A stretch of 14,878 nt of DNA from CBDUUP01 sp965370435 (GCA_965370435.1 CBDUUP010000069.1:1-14878), one strand, 5' to 3'; shown: positions 7,801-14,254, counted from the first letter of the stretch. Made by a program: numbers and translations. Notes: generated by a model not told the origin, from the sequence alone.

Positions 7801-8496
7801 ATACCATTCCCGCAGCACAACGTCCAGGTCTTTCTTGACCTGATCGTATTGCTCAGCCCGGCGGGATTGGCGCTGCAAACTGCGCAAACGGGGCGTCAAC
7901 TCGGCCAAAATATCTTTCACCCGATCCAGGTTGCGGCGGGTGGTATCCAGGCGGCGCAATGCCTGCTGGCGGCGGGTGCGATATAGGCCAATTCCGGCGG
8001 CTTCCTCGAAAAGGCGGCGGCGCTCATCGGCCTTGAGGGCCAGAGCCGCGTCCACCAAGCCCTGGCCGATCACCGTATAGGTGCGTTCGGCCAGACCGGA
8101 TTGAGCCAGAAGCTCGGTGACATCCCGCAGCCGGACTTTTTGCCCATTGATCAAATATTCGTTCTGTCCATCCCGATAAGCGCGGCGGCCTACCGAGACC
8201 TCCGAATAATCAATGGGCAGCCAACCATCGCCGTTATCAAAAGTGACGATCACCGAGGCCATCCCCGCTTTAGGTCGCTGCTCGGAGCCAGAGAAGATCA
8301 TGTCCTCCGTTTTACGGCCCCGGAGGAGAGAAAAGGCCTGTTCCCCCAACACCCAGCGCATGGCGTCGGCAATATTGGATTTCCCAGAGCCGTTGGGTCC
8401 AACGATAGCGGTGACATTATCGGCGAACTCGAACAGCATCTTGCTGGCGAATGTTTTATAACCGTTTACTTCAATAGACTTCAAACGACTAGGCAT
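4894..8496 (-). CDS. smc: Chromosome segregation/condensation ATPase SMC
   Basis: The product is 1200 aa, close to the 1186 of the Bacillus SMC. Domain order is canonical. The N-terminal ATPase half carries Walker A GPNGSGKSN (33-41), followed by RWVLGEQ. Next is the Q-loop-proximal VIGQGLVDAAL...RRLFEEAAGI segment (about 142-170). Two long Glu/Gln/Arg-rich coiled-coil arms (about 175-500 and 670-1030) flank a hinge at about 503-665. The C-terminal half carries the signature LSGGERSL (1102-1109), Walker B FCFLDE with Asp1130 and Glu1131, and the D-loop DEAN. SMC dimers with ScpA and ScpB (not in this window) load at the origin and individualise sister chromosomes. The ATG at 8496 precedes the conserved SRLKSIEVNGYKTF. 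The gene starts 15 nt after the rnc stop, and the rnc TAA overlaps an AAGGA that may serve as a distant ribosome-binding site. The rnc-smc pairing is widely conserved. The identification is secure. Confidence 0.98.
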   Translation of the reverse strand: MPSRLKSIEVNGYKTFASKMLFEFADNVTAIVGPNGSGKSNIADAMRWVLGEQAFSLLRGRKTEDMIFSGSEQRPKAGMASVIVTFDNGDGWLPIDYSEVSVGRRAYRDGQNEYLINGQKVRLRDVTELLAQSGLAERTYTVIGQGLVDAALALKADERRRLFEEAAGIGLYRTRRQQALRRLDTTRRNLDRVKDILAELTPRLRSLQRQSRRAEQYDQVKKDLDVVLREWYGFHWHAAQRDFTSARSLAREQETHLHKVRNTQTEFGQRLAENRENIQSLRARLNSWHRQLAQLHTGRENVSRDMAVGGERLRSLEEQRQALTLELTRAEEEALLHEDRLARSDEVLKQAQLEYDDAIEQAEQARQKLENRALERQQVEEKSQDTQETLQELNNRQVSLEVRKTDLEARSAALQETLGTSENTVFKAEQSVSLLSEGLAEAGAVRESALLDRKKVEERLRQAQDRIGQIEETRKHTMAEVASAQAEIARKQAQLEVLVQADNALAGYASGARMLLQAAQQSQLQGLHSALSSQLEIPAELETAIAAALGEYVDAVLLEAGGDLDKALNLVTGENVRAALLPLDRLKPPSPLTPPAGEDCLGVASDLIKVAPELRPAVDLLLGQVLIVRNRAAARWVLSEQSGQVRAVTLRGEVFHASGLVVAGQEGGAGALSRPRQRRELREALKKDQDKVTALEEQVGQMELDIQGLQSEQREVEGELQSTLTQQEQTFTLYQEAVVEVEQARRNRDWQTETLRNMEAEITRSNEEIRQIKAEFSQIEGQIASGRETMRSQSAALAGLSLEEAQAQLTHWEKQTAVSERTVEDARSRREERAQSAQQSLQRERALKDRLSGQEDSMSELDSGKVEMRQMESEIAEQIEAIQVLIEPAEAELEEVEKNQDSIQDSESDSRHQYNSAERNNTQAQVALARKQEALDTLRQRIQDDFGLVDFEYTPEVSGPTPLPLAGLVERLAVVEELSPETDETLNRLRTQLRRMGAINPEAQNEFQEVQERFEFLTSQVADLEAAEEDVKEVIAELDVLMQREFRKTFDAVAREFRGIFTRLFGGGTARLILTDPDNITETGIEIDARLPGRRTQGLSLLSGGERSLTATALIFALIKTSPTPFCFLDEVDAMLDEANLIRFRELLTELSQQTQFVIITHNRNTVQAADVIYGVTMGRDSASQVISLKLDEVTDIYSS

Positions 8497-8511
8497 TAAG
8501 TTACACTATCC

Positions 8512-9231
8512 TTAATCCTGGATTTTTAATTCATCCAAGGCGTTTCGAGCTGCTTTTTTGGTTGCGTCCTGTTTACTTTGACCTCGGCCGCTCCCATGGC
8601 AAACGTCATCGAGGAACACCTCTATTTCGAATGTTTTGGCGTGGTCGGGTCCGCTCTCAGCGACAGTTTTGTATACCGGTGTGCCGTGTCCATTGGATTG
8701 GGCCCACTCCTGGAAGCGGCTTTTGGGGTCGCGGTCTCTCTGCTCCTCCAAAATCTGATCCGCAGTCTGTTCCAGGAACTGGGCCATAAATTTCTCCACC
8801 GGATCAACGCCAGAATCAAGACATAAGGCTCCAATTACAGCCTCAAACATATCACACAACATACTCGAGCGGAGACGGCCGCCGTTATCTTCTTCCCCCC
8901 GCCCCAAACGCATCACCGAACCCAAATTTATGCTCAGGGCAAACTTGGCTAATTGCTCGGTGCTCACCAGCGCAGCCCGCAGTCTGGTAAGGTCGCCTTC
9001 TGACATTTCGGGGTAGTGATTATACAACCAGACGCCAACCACAAAATCAAGTACCGCGTCTCCTAAAAACTCGAGGCGTTCGTTGTCTTCCAACGCTTCA
9101 GGGTGTTCGTTCAAATAGGAACGATGGGTAAGGGCGCGGTTCAGCAATAGGGGATTTGTAAACTTCAATCCTACCCTTCGGGTAAATTCAGAAGGCGATT
9201 CTTTTCCCGGTTTGTCCTGAGCAATGTTCAT
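8512..9231 (-). CDS. rnc: Ribonuclease III
   Basis: The product is 239 aa from the ATG at 9231. The N-terminal endonuclease domain carries the signature NERLEFLGDAVL, and all six acidic residues known from E. coli RNase III have counterparts: Glu51, Glu54, Asp58, Glu78 (SEGDL), Asp127 and Glu130 (CDMFEAVIGAL). A double-stranded-RNA-binding domain follows (about 165-235), ending KKAARNALDEL. The enzyme is a dimer that cuts dsRNA in rRNA precursors and structured mRNAs. A longer reading frame begins at GTG 9273, but that GTG sits in the loop edge of the leader hairpin. The ATG at 9231 instead has GGAGG six nt upstream (9242-9238), which decides the start. The gene lies between fabF and smc, a conserved neighbourhood. 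The 151-nt leader holds a promoter candidate and a long hairpin that could be a self-cleavage site. Confidence 0.97.
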   Translation of the reverse strand: MNIAQDKPGKESPSEFTRRVGLKFTNPLLLNRALTHRSYLNEHPEALEDNERLEFLGDAVLDFVVGVWLYNHYPEMSEGDLTRLRAALVSTEQLAKFALSINLGSVMRLGRGEEDNGGRLRSSMLCDMFEAVIGALCLDSGVDPVEKFMAQFLEQTADQILEEQRDRDPKSRFQEWAQSNGHGTPVYKTVAESGPDHAKTFEIEVFLDDVCHGSGRGQSKQDATKKAARNALDELKIQD

Positions 9232-9237
9232 GCCGAA

Positions 9238-9242
9238 CCTCC
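9238..9242 (-). promoter_or_regulatory. Ribosome-binding site that fixes the rnc start
   Basis: GGAGG on the minus strand lies 6 nt upstream of ATG 9231 and 2 nt below the base of the leader hairpin (9245). It favours the ATG over the GTG at 9273. Confidence 0.85.
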
Positions 9243-9244
9243 AC

Positions 9245-9307
9245 TGGAACTCAGGGAGCGGTAGCCACCCCACGTCTGGTCGGGTGGCTGGCGTTCCATT
9301 AGTTCCA
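9245..9307 (-). promoter_or_regulatory. Long irregular stem-loop in the rnc leader, candidate RNase III self-cleavage site
   Basis: Arms 9245-9270 and 9282-9307 pair in one register without bulges around an 11-nt loop. On the minus-strand RNA, 21 of 26 positions pair: an apical 8-bp perfect stem (9263-9270 with 9282-9289), a basal 7-bp perfect stem (9245-9251 with 9301-9307) and short paired blocks between. The stem ends 2 nt from the GGAGG of rnc. There is no T-tract, so it is a poor terminator. Confidence 0.6.
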
Positions 9308-9313
9308 AAATTT

Positions 9314-9343
9314 GTTATCCAATAGTTGTTTTTAGGAATTCAA
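9314..9343 (-). promoter_or_regulatory. Possible sigma70-type promoter for rnc-smc
   Basis: On the minus strand, TTGAAT (9343-9338) lies 18 nt from GATAAC (9319-9314). Each matches four of six consensus bases. The predicted start near 9307 coincides with the base of the leader stem-loop, which would put the hairpin at the very 5' end of the mRNA. Confidence 0.35.
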
Positions 9344-9382
9344 GGTCGGGGCTGGATAAATGCCCGCAATCCTCATGGGTAC

Positions 9383-10618
9383 TTAATCATATTTCCTAAC
9401 CGCAAGCACGGCATTGTGGCCGCCAAAACCCAGGGCATTGGAGATGGCAACTTTCACCGGCCTCTCGCGCGCTTCGTTGGTCGTGTAGTCTAAATCACAA
9501 TCCGGGTCAGGTGTTTGGTAATTTATGGTGGGCGGAATAACATTCTCTCGAATAGCCATCACACAAAAAATGGTCTCCAACGCGCCGGTGCTGCCCATCA
9601 TGTGGCCGGTCATGGATTTGGTAGAAGAGATAGGGATATTATACGCCAATTCACCGAAAACGCTCTTGATGGCCCGGGTTTCAATTACGTCGTTCAGTTC
9701 CGTTCCTGTGCCGTGGGCGTTAATATAACCAACCTCATCCAGGTTGGCGGCCGCGCTATCCAAGGCTTGGCGCATTGCCGCTGCGCCTCCGGCGCCTTCT
9801 TGATGCGGCGCGGTGATGTGGTGAGCGTCAGCGGTAGAACCATAGCCGGCTATCTCCGCCAATATTGAAGCGCCCCGGGCCAGCGCGTGGCTCTCGCTTT
9901 CCAGCACGATGATGGCTGCCCCTTCCGCAATGACCAGGCCGTCACGCTCCAGGTCAAATGGGCGCGGAGCCGGGTCGCCCACTCCTCGGCGCGACATTGC
10001 GTTTATCCGATCAAATGAAGCCACAACATAGGGCGTAATGATTGCATCGCTCGCTCCGGTAACCACCACATCCGCGACGCCATTCCGGACCATCATCCAC
10101 CCTACGCCAATCCCATCCTGCCCAGAAGCGCAGGCTGAAGCAACCGATATCGACGATCCCTTGATGCCATGATCTATCCCAATTAATCCCGCCGCGCCAT
10201 TGGGCATTAACATGGGGATGCTGAATGGGTTGACCTTACGCGGCCCGTCTTCATTTACTGCCAGGACGTTGTTTTCATACGATGCAATACCGCCAATTGC
10301 GCCAGACACCACAATCGCTATTCGCCCGGCGTTAGCTTCGGTGATTTCCAGGCCCGATTGCTCTATTGCTTCCTTTGCGGCGATGGAGGCAAATTGCTGA
10401 AAACGATCCCGGCGTCGAGCTTTTTTGGCTGACATGTAGTCGGTGGGATCATAATTTTTCACCTCTCCAGCGATCTTGACTAAATAATCCGTACTATCAA
10501 ATAACGTGATCGCCGCAATGCCAGAGATACCATTGACCGCGCTCTGCCAGGACGAATCCACATTGTTCCCTATTGCGTTGATGGTTCCCACCCCGGTGAC
10601 GACGACTTTCTCTGCCAT
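9383..10618 (-). CDS. fabF: Beta-ketoacyl-ACP synthase II
   Basis: The product is 411 aa, the usual length for KAS II. It condenses malonyl-ACP with acyl-ACP in type II fatty acid elongation. The thiolase-fold motifs are in order: the nucleophile Cys163 in SACASG; RPFDLERDGLVIAEGA; His302 in NAHGTGT; Lys334 and His339 in KSMTGHMMG; and NALGFGGHN near the C-terminus. Cys163 has the E. coli FabF numbering, and the other three lie within one residue of it. The start ATG at 10618 has AGGAG 7 nt upstream on the minus strand. It lies 52 nt downstream of the threonine-synthase-like gene and 151 nt upstream of rnc. Linkage of fatty acid genes to rnc-smc is common in Gram-positives and other phyla, although here acpP and fabG are absent. 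The sequence gives no hint of a specialised polyketide role. The identification is firm. Confidence 0.95.
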   Translation of the reverse strand: MAEKVVVTGVGTINAIGNNVDSSWQSAVNGISGIAAITLFDSTDYLVKIAGEVKNYDPTDYMSAKKARRRDRFQQFASIAAKEAIEQSGLEITEANAGRIAIVVSGAIGGIASYENNVLAVNEDGPRKVNPFSIPMLMPNGAAGLIGIDHGIKGSSISVASACASGQDGIGVGWMMVRNGVADVVVTGASDAIITPYVVASFDRINAMSRRGVGDPAPRPFDLERDGLVIAEGAAIIVLESESHALARGASILAEIAGYGSTADAHHITAPHQEGAGGAAAMRQALDSAAANLDEVGYINAHGTGTELNDVIETRAIKSVFGELAYNIPISSTKSMTGHMMGSTGALETIFCVMAIRENVIPPTINYQTPDPDCDLDYTTNEARERPVKVAISNALGFGGHNAVLAVRKYD

Positions 10619-10670
10619 ACAAAATCTCCTAATATTTTTACCTTAAGGTGGTTGTCCTAATCGCCATTTA

Positions 10671-11768
10671 TTAAGCGGATGACTTCAAACCAAATCCTGA
10701 AAGCAAGACAACTATCGGGTCTGGCACATCGTTGGCGATGGCATGTTCTATCGCCGGCCAAACTATTGCCGAAGTCGGCTCGACGTACAACCCTCGGGTT
10801 GCCAATTGTTGATGGCCGTGGAGGATCTCATCTTCTTCAACCGCGAAAAATGTGCCGCCGCTTGATTCTACCACCGGAAGCAGCGCATCGCCGCGCATCG
10901 GCTGGCGAACCCGGACGCCTTCTGCCAGGGTTTCGCCTTCCATGACCATTTCCAGCCCCATCGGCCCATGAGAAAAAACCGACCACAAGGGCGCGCAAGC
11001 GCGGGCTTGGACGCCCACCAACGCGGGGACACGGTCAATTAATCCCGCGGCTTTAAGAGCCTCAAATCCGCGGCCAGCCCCCAGCAGATAGCTTCCATGA
11101 CCCGCCGGAGCGATCACCGCCCCAGGAGCCTGGCCCAATTGATCCACCAATTCGTAAGCCACAGTGGCATATCCAGGAGTTCCATGCGGGAGATATGCGT
11201 GGCTGGCGTAAACTGCACCCTCCCCGGCGGCATGCAGAACTGCCTCGGCTGCCGCTGAACGAGGGCCTGGGATAGGCGTTACCTCGGCCCCATAGGCCTC
11301 GATCTGTTTGCGCTTGGGGCCGGAGGCGTAGTCGGGTACGAAGATTTGGGCTTGAATATTGGTGAAGGCTGCATAGGCGGCAAATGACGCCCCCGCGTTG
11401 CCGGAAGAATCTTCGACCGCGGCTTTTACCCCGCGTGCCACCAGGAAGCTGGTCAGAGGCGCGGTGCCCCGATCCTTGAAAGAACCCGATGGATTCAGAT
11501 AGTCCAGCTTGAAGGCCACCTGCCTCCCAAAAGCCTCCGCCCAAACCAGGGGGGTGTTCCCCTCTCCCAGGCTGACCACCGGCGCGTCTTCCGGCAGCCC
11601 AAAGGTATGCCGGTAACGCCAGATTCCGGGCTGGGTTTCATCCACCTGGGAGGGCTCAAAAACCAATGGCCCGGCGAAATCGAAAATACCGCCGCAGGTC
11701 GGGCATCGGTACGGTACGCCCTGGTCTGGATAGGGCCGGTGGCAGTTGCTGCAATGGATGGCTTTCAT
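10671..11768 (-). CDS. thrC: Threonine synthase-like PLP enzyme with N-terminal zinc ribbon
   Basis: The product is 365 aa, fold-type II PLP family. Four cysteines form a CxxC...CxxC zinc ribbon at the N-terminus (Cys6, Cys9, Cys22, Cys25), as in many bacterial and archaeal threonine synthases. PLP motifs follow: GEGNTPL, LNPSGSFKDRG with the Schiff-base Lys98, and the phosphate-binding SSGNAG (121-126). Later come APAGHGSYLLG, GETLAEGV and LSGFGLK. The expected reaction is O-phosphohomoserine to threonine. The residue between Pro and Gly is Ser rather than the more usual Thr of NPTGSFKDRG, a mild variation. The ATG at 11768 shares its A with the TGA of moaDE, giving a 1-nt overlap and probable translational coupling; a TTG at 11771 is less likely. 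Sitting directly behind a MoaD-containing gene raises the possibility of a sulfur-related role, which is inference only. Confidence 0.88.
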   Translation of the reverse strand: MKAIHCSNCHRPYPDQGVPYRCPTCGGIFDFAGPLVFEPSQVDETQPGIWRYRHTFGLPEDAPVVSLGEGNTPLVWAEAFGRQVAFKLDYLNPSGSFKDRGTAPLTSFLVARGVKAAVEDSSGNAGASFAAYAAFTNIQAQIFVPDYASGPKRKQIEAYGAEVTPIPGPRSAAAEAVLHAAGEGAVYASHAYLPHGTPGYATVAYELVDQLGQAPGAVIAPAGHGSYLLGAGRGFEALKAAGLIDRVPALVGVQARACAPLWSVFSHGPMGLEMVMEGETLAEGVRVRQPMRGDALLPVVESSGGTFFAVEEDEILHGHQQLATRGLYVEPTSAIVWPAIEHAIANDVPDPIVVLLSGFGLKSSA

Positions 11769-12478
11769 CAATCACCTTTCGTGGGGAGATACTCCCCCTC
11801 CACCCAGACTTCGCCATCCACGCCCACCTCTTTTTTCCAGATAGGGACGATCTCTTTCAGGCGGTCAATGCCATAACGGGCGGCTTCAAACACTCCCTGA
11901 TCTCGGTGCGGAGCCGTACAGGCGATCATCACTGTAGGCGTTCCCGGATGTAAAGTTCCAACCCGTTGAATTATGGCGATGCCCTCAATGTCCGGCCAAC
12001 GTTGGCGAATCTCCTCGGCGACCTGCTGCATCTTGGCTTCCGCCATCGGCTGATAGGCTTCGTATTCCAGACGAGTCGTCTCGTGGGGGTCGCCGCGCCG
12101 GGTCATACCCCGCACCATGCCGGTGAAGAATCCGGCCGCGCCGGTGGTCGGCAGCGTGATACCGGCCAGCGTGGCGTTCAAATTCACTTCCTCTTCGGTG
12201 ATGACGCAAACCGTGGGGAATTGCTTGCCATTCCCGCCGCTCACCGGCGGGAACAGCGCGACTTCTGCATCTGGAGGGATTTCTTCCTCGTCGAAGGCGA
12301 ATTCACGGTTCACCGAAACCACAACCGAACCTAATGCGGGGATCAAGTTGGGGAATTTCTCCCCCAGAGTAGTTTTCAAAACCGAAACCTGGGCATCCTC
12401 AGGCAGCGCCAATGTAGTTTCGGTCATTCCGGCCAAATCTTTCAAGGTAGCGAAAAACAATATCTTTATTTCATTCAT
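11768..12478 (-). CDS. moaDE: MoaD-MoaE fusion, molybdopterin synthase
   Basis: The product is 236 aa with two domains. Residues 1-82 are a MoaD-type ubiquitin-like sulfur carrier ending in the diagnostic PPVSGG (Gly81-Gly82). Residues about 85-236 are MoaE, the large subunit, with GAAGFFTGMVR, LEYEAYQPMAE, the HR(x)nF block (His191-Arg192) and the catalytic-lysine region VPIWKKE (Lys215-Lys216; Lys208 upstream). Together these insert the dithiolene sulfurs into cPMP to make molybdopterin. In separate MoaD the terminal Gly must be free for adenylation and thiocarboxylation. Here it is internal, so proteolytic release or a non-standard chemistry is required, as described for the mycobacterial fusion MoaX. 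ATG 12478 lies 3 nt after the moaC stop; a TTG at 12481 is possible but unlikely. The gene ends overlapping thrC by 1 nt. Confidence 0.93.
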   Translation of the reverse strand: MNEIKILFFATLKDLAGMTETTLALPEDAQVSVLKTTLGEKFPNLIPALGSVVVSVNREFAFDEEEIPPDAEVALFPPVSGGNGKQFPTVCVITEEEVNLNATLAGITLPTTGAAGFFTGMVRGMTRRGDPHETTRLEYEAYQPMAEAKMQQVAEEIRQRWPDIEGIAIIQRVGTLHPGTPTVMIACTAPHRDQGVFEAARYGIDRLKEIVPIWKKEVGVDGEVWVEGEYLPTKGD

Positions 12479-12481
12479 CAA

Positions 12482-12964
12482 TCACTCGTTCAGCACGTCG
12501 CCGCTTTGGCCGCCCCGTTTTTCGGCCAATCGGATATTCTGGATGCGCATGGTCTTCTCGGCGGCCTTGGCCATATCATAAACCGTCAAAGCGGCGACCG
12601 ACACCGCGGTGAGAGCTTCCATCTCCACGCCGGTCTTTCCGGTGGTGCGCACTGTGGCAGCGATCTGCACCCCAGGCAATTCAGGATCCAATTGAAGGTC
12701 TACCTCAATCTGGTTTATAGGCAGCGGATGGCAAAGGGGGATCAACTCCGCGGTTCGTTTGGCGGCCATGATTCCGGCAAGCTGGGCCGTGGTCAGCAAA
12801 TCCCCTTTTTTCAGCGCGCCCTCCTGGATGAGGGCCAGCGTCTCTGGGCGCATCAAGACTTCGCCTTTGGCGATAGCGATTCGTTCAGTGTCCGGCTTGT
12901 CGCCGACGTCCACCATATGGGCGCGTCCGCCTTCATCAATGTGGGAAAGTTTCTCAGGAGGCAT
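12482..12964 (-). CDS. moaC: Cyclic pyranopterin monophosphate synthase MoaC
   Basis: The product is 160 aa, the normal length. MoaC converts the 3',8-cyclo-GTP made by MoaA into cPMP. Motifs follow the family: LSHIDEGGRAHMVDV at the N-terminus, KKGDLL with Lys53, the AKRTAELIPLCHPLP block with His79, TGVEMEALTAVSVAALTVYD with Asp130, MAK with Lys133, and a C-terminal KRGGQSGD, where most homologues have GGKSG. The ATG at 12964 gives the conserved N-terminus. An extended -10 promoter lies 6 nt upstream with no Shine-Dalgarno, which suggests a leaderless mRNA. It is the first gene of the six-gene minus-strand run and is followed after 3 nt by moaDE. No moaA is in the window. Confidence 0.96.
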   Translation of the reverse strand: MPPEKLSHIDEGGRAHMVDVGDKPDTERIAIAKGEVLMRPETLALIQEGALKKGDLLTTAQLAGIMAAKRTAELIPLCHPLPINQIEVDLQLDPELPGVQIAATVRTTGKTGVEMEALTAVSVAALTVYDMAKAAEKTMRIQNIRLAEKRGGQSGDVLNE

Positions 12965-12970
12965 AAATGA

Positions 12971-12979
12971 ATTATAGCA
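12971..12979 (-). promoter_or_regulatory. Extended -10 promoter of moaC (leaderless)
   Basis: The minus strand reads TGCTATAAT, a full TGn extended -10 joined to a perfect TATAAT (12976-12971). Six nt separate it from the moaC ATG (12964), so transcription should begin at or next to the A of the start codon. I see no good -35, which an extended -10 can tolerate. Confidence 0.65.
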
Positions 12980-13089
12980 TTATCAAAAAGGTTCAGGGGC
13001 ACTAAAGTTTTGTAGAAAATAATCCTTTGGAGCATTACTTGTGACCTGTACCCTGATAAGATCGCTAAGGAGTCGAGGCTTTAGCCGAG

Positions 13090-13120
13090 TTGCGCACCGT
13101 TATCAAAGGGGTAGTATAAT
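13090..13120 (+). promoter_or_regulatory. Probable promoter of the tandem lipoprotein genes
   Basis: A perfect TATAAT lies at 13115-13120, with a weak TTGCGC at 13090-13095 (19-nt spacer). Transcription would start near 13127, giving a leader of about 58 nt before ATG 13185. It is divergent from the moaC promoter, about 140 nt away. Confidence 0.45.
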
Positions 13121-13184
13121 GGAATCAAATTTCCAGTATGATCTGGTTCGTGTCACTATGAGCGGATAAGTGTTCAAGGAGCTT

Positions 13185-14240
13185 ATGACCATAAAAAAAC
13201 ACATGCGTTATTTCCAGTCCATAATATGGCTATGCCTGTTGTTTGTGACCGCGCTAAATGGCTGCGCATCACCTGAAACCCCCGTCCCAAGCCTGACGGA
13301 TACCGCGCCGCCGCCAACCCGCACACCTTTGCCCACACACACCTCCTCCCCGACGGTGACGCTGTCTCCTACGGTCACGCTGTCTCCTACGGTCAAAGTT
13401 TCACCGACGATGACGCTTTCCCCAACCTTATGGCCCACGCGAACCATCACAATAAACTGGACACCCCTCCCGACCTTTTCCCCGGATGAAGCGGAGGCCT
13501 TGGTATTAGACATGCTGCAAAATAATGCTGACTGTGCACTGCCATGCTGGTGGGGGATCATACCCGACTCCACCAATAGGTATGAAGCCCAAGCTTTTTT
13601 TGAGCAGTTTGGAAGCATACTCCGGCGTACAAATTACGATCCAGAATACGGCTCCATCATTATGTTTCTTGAGTCAAAAGGCCTATCTTTCCATTTTCAT
13701 TATCTCAACCGAAATAATTTAGTAACGAAACTATATATCACGACTTCAAGGCGTGATGATTTAAGTGAGGGGGGTTATGTTGAGATTTACAATGATCCAA
13801 ATTACTATCGAATGTTAAACCACTATACAATGGAAAGCATCTTAGAGACCTATGGGCCGCCAGTGGAAGTTTGGATAAAGTCATATAATCAGAATGCAGT
13901 CGGGTACGATACGCATACACTGCTCTATTACCCCGACATCGGTATCGTGATGGAGTATGTCAGTCCAACGCGTTGGGTCACAGATGCCGATGAAATAACA
14001 TGGGTATCCACATGTCCGGCGGAAGGGTTCATTTCCCTATCGGTATTTGATCCTGATGCAGGATGGTCGTTATTCGATATCCTCGACGTACATGACAACC
14101 TAGGATTGTATTTACCTTTAGAAGAAGCCACCGATATGACAATGGAGGAATTCTATGAGACTTACCGAAACCCCGGTTGCGACGTAGATATCCTCACGCC
14201 GGCAGATATATGGCCAATCAATGATTTCGATCAGTCGTAA
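13185..14240 (+). CDS. Uncharacterised lipoprotein with Thr/Pro stalk and CxLPCWWG-type domain, copy 1
   Basis: The product is 351 aa and I do not recognise a function. The N-terminus is a lipoprotein signal peptide: basic start, hydrophobic core, LNGC lipobox with Cys27. A Thr/Pro/Ser-rich stalk (about residues 28-95) contains TLSPTV repeats and should lift the domain off the membrane surface. The globular part begins FSPDEA and carries DCALPCWWGIIPDSTNRYEA, with two cysteines three residues apart. I recall related CxLPCWWGITPG motifs in many Chloroflexota lipoproteins of unknown function. Further cysteines near the C-terminus (WVSTCPAEG, NPGCDVD) could form disulfides outside the cell. AAGGAG at 13176-13181 is only 3 nt from ATG 13185; an ATG at 13203 with better spacing would also keep the signal peptide. 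The GTG at 13170 precedes the RBS and is rejected. A paralogue follows after 14 nt. Confidence 0.82.
   Translation: MTIKKHMRYFQSIIWLCLLFVTALNGCASPETPVPSLTDTAPPPTRTPLPTHTSSPTVTLSPTVTLSPTVKVSPTMTLSPTLWPTRTITINWTPLPTFSPDEAEALVLDMLQNNADCALPCWWGIIPDSTNRYEAQAFFEQFGSILRRTNYDPEYGSIIMFLESKGLSFHFHYLNRNNLVTKLYITTSRRDDLSEGGYVEIYNDPNYYRMLNHYTMESILETYGPPVEVWIKSYNQNAVGYDTHTLLYYPDIGIVMEYVSPTRWVTDADEITWVSTCPAEGFISLSVFDPDAGWSLFDILDVHDNLGLYLPLEEATDMTMEEFYETYRNPGCDVDILTPADIWPINDFDQS
13359..13394 (+). repeat. Perfect 18-bp tandem repeat in the lipoprotein stalk
   Basis: ACGCTGTCTCCTACGGTC occurs twice in a row (13359-13376, 13377-13394), each encoding TLSPTV. The paralogue at 14255 has a single such unit at the matching place. 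In-frame unit gain or loss by slippage explains the difference in stalk length. Confidence 0.85.
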
Positions 14241-14254
14241 GGGAGAGTAAGGCT

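Noticed and set aside
9232..9273. GTG start giving RNase III a 14-residue extension
   Set aside because: The extension falls inside the leader hairpin, has no Shine-Dalgarno of its own, and the ATG at 9231 has GGAGG at 6 nt.
12965..13184. Molybdenum cofactor riboswitch upstream of moaC
   Set aside because: The -10 box lies 6 nt before the moaC ATG on the minus strand, leaving no room for a leader, and I see no conserved multi-stem fold.
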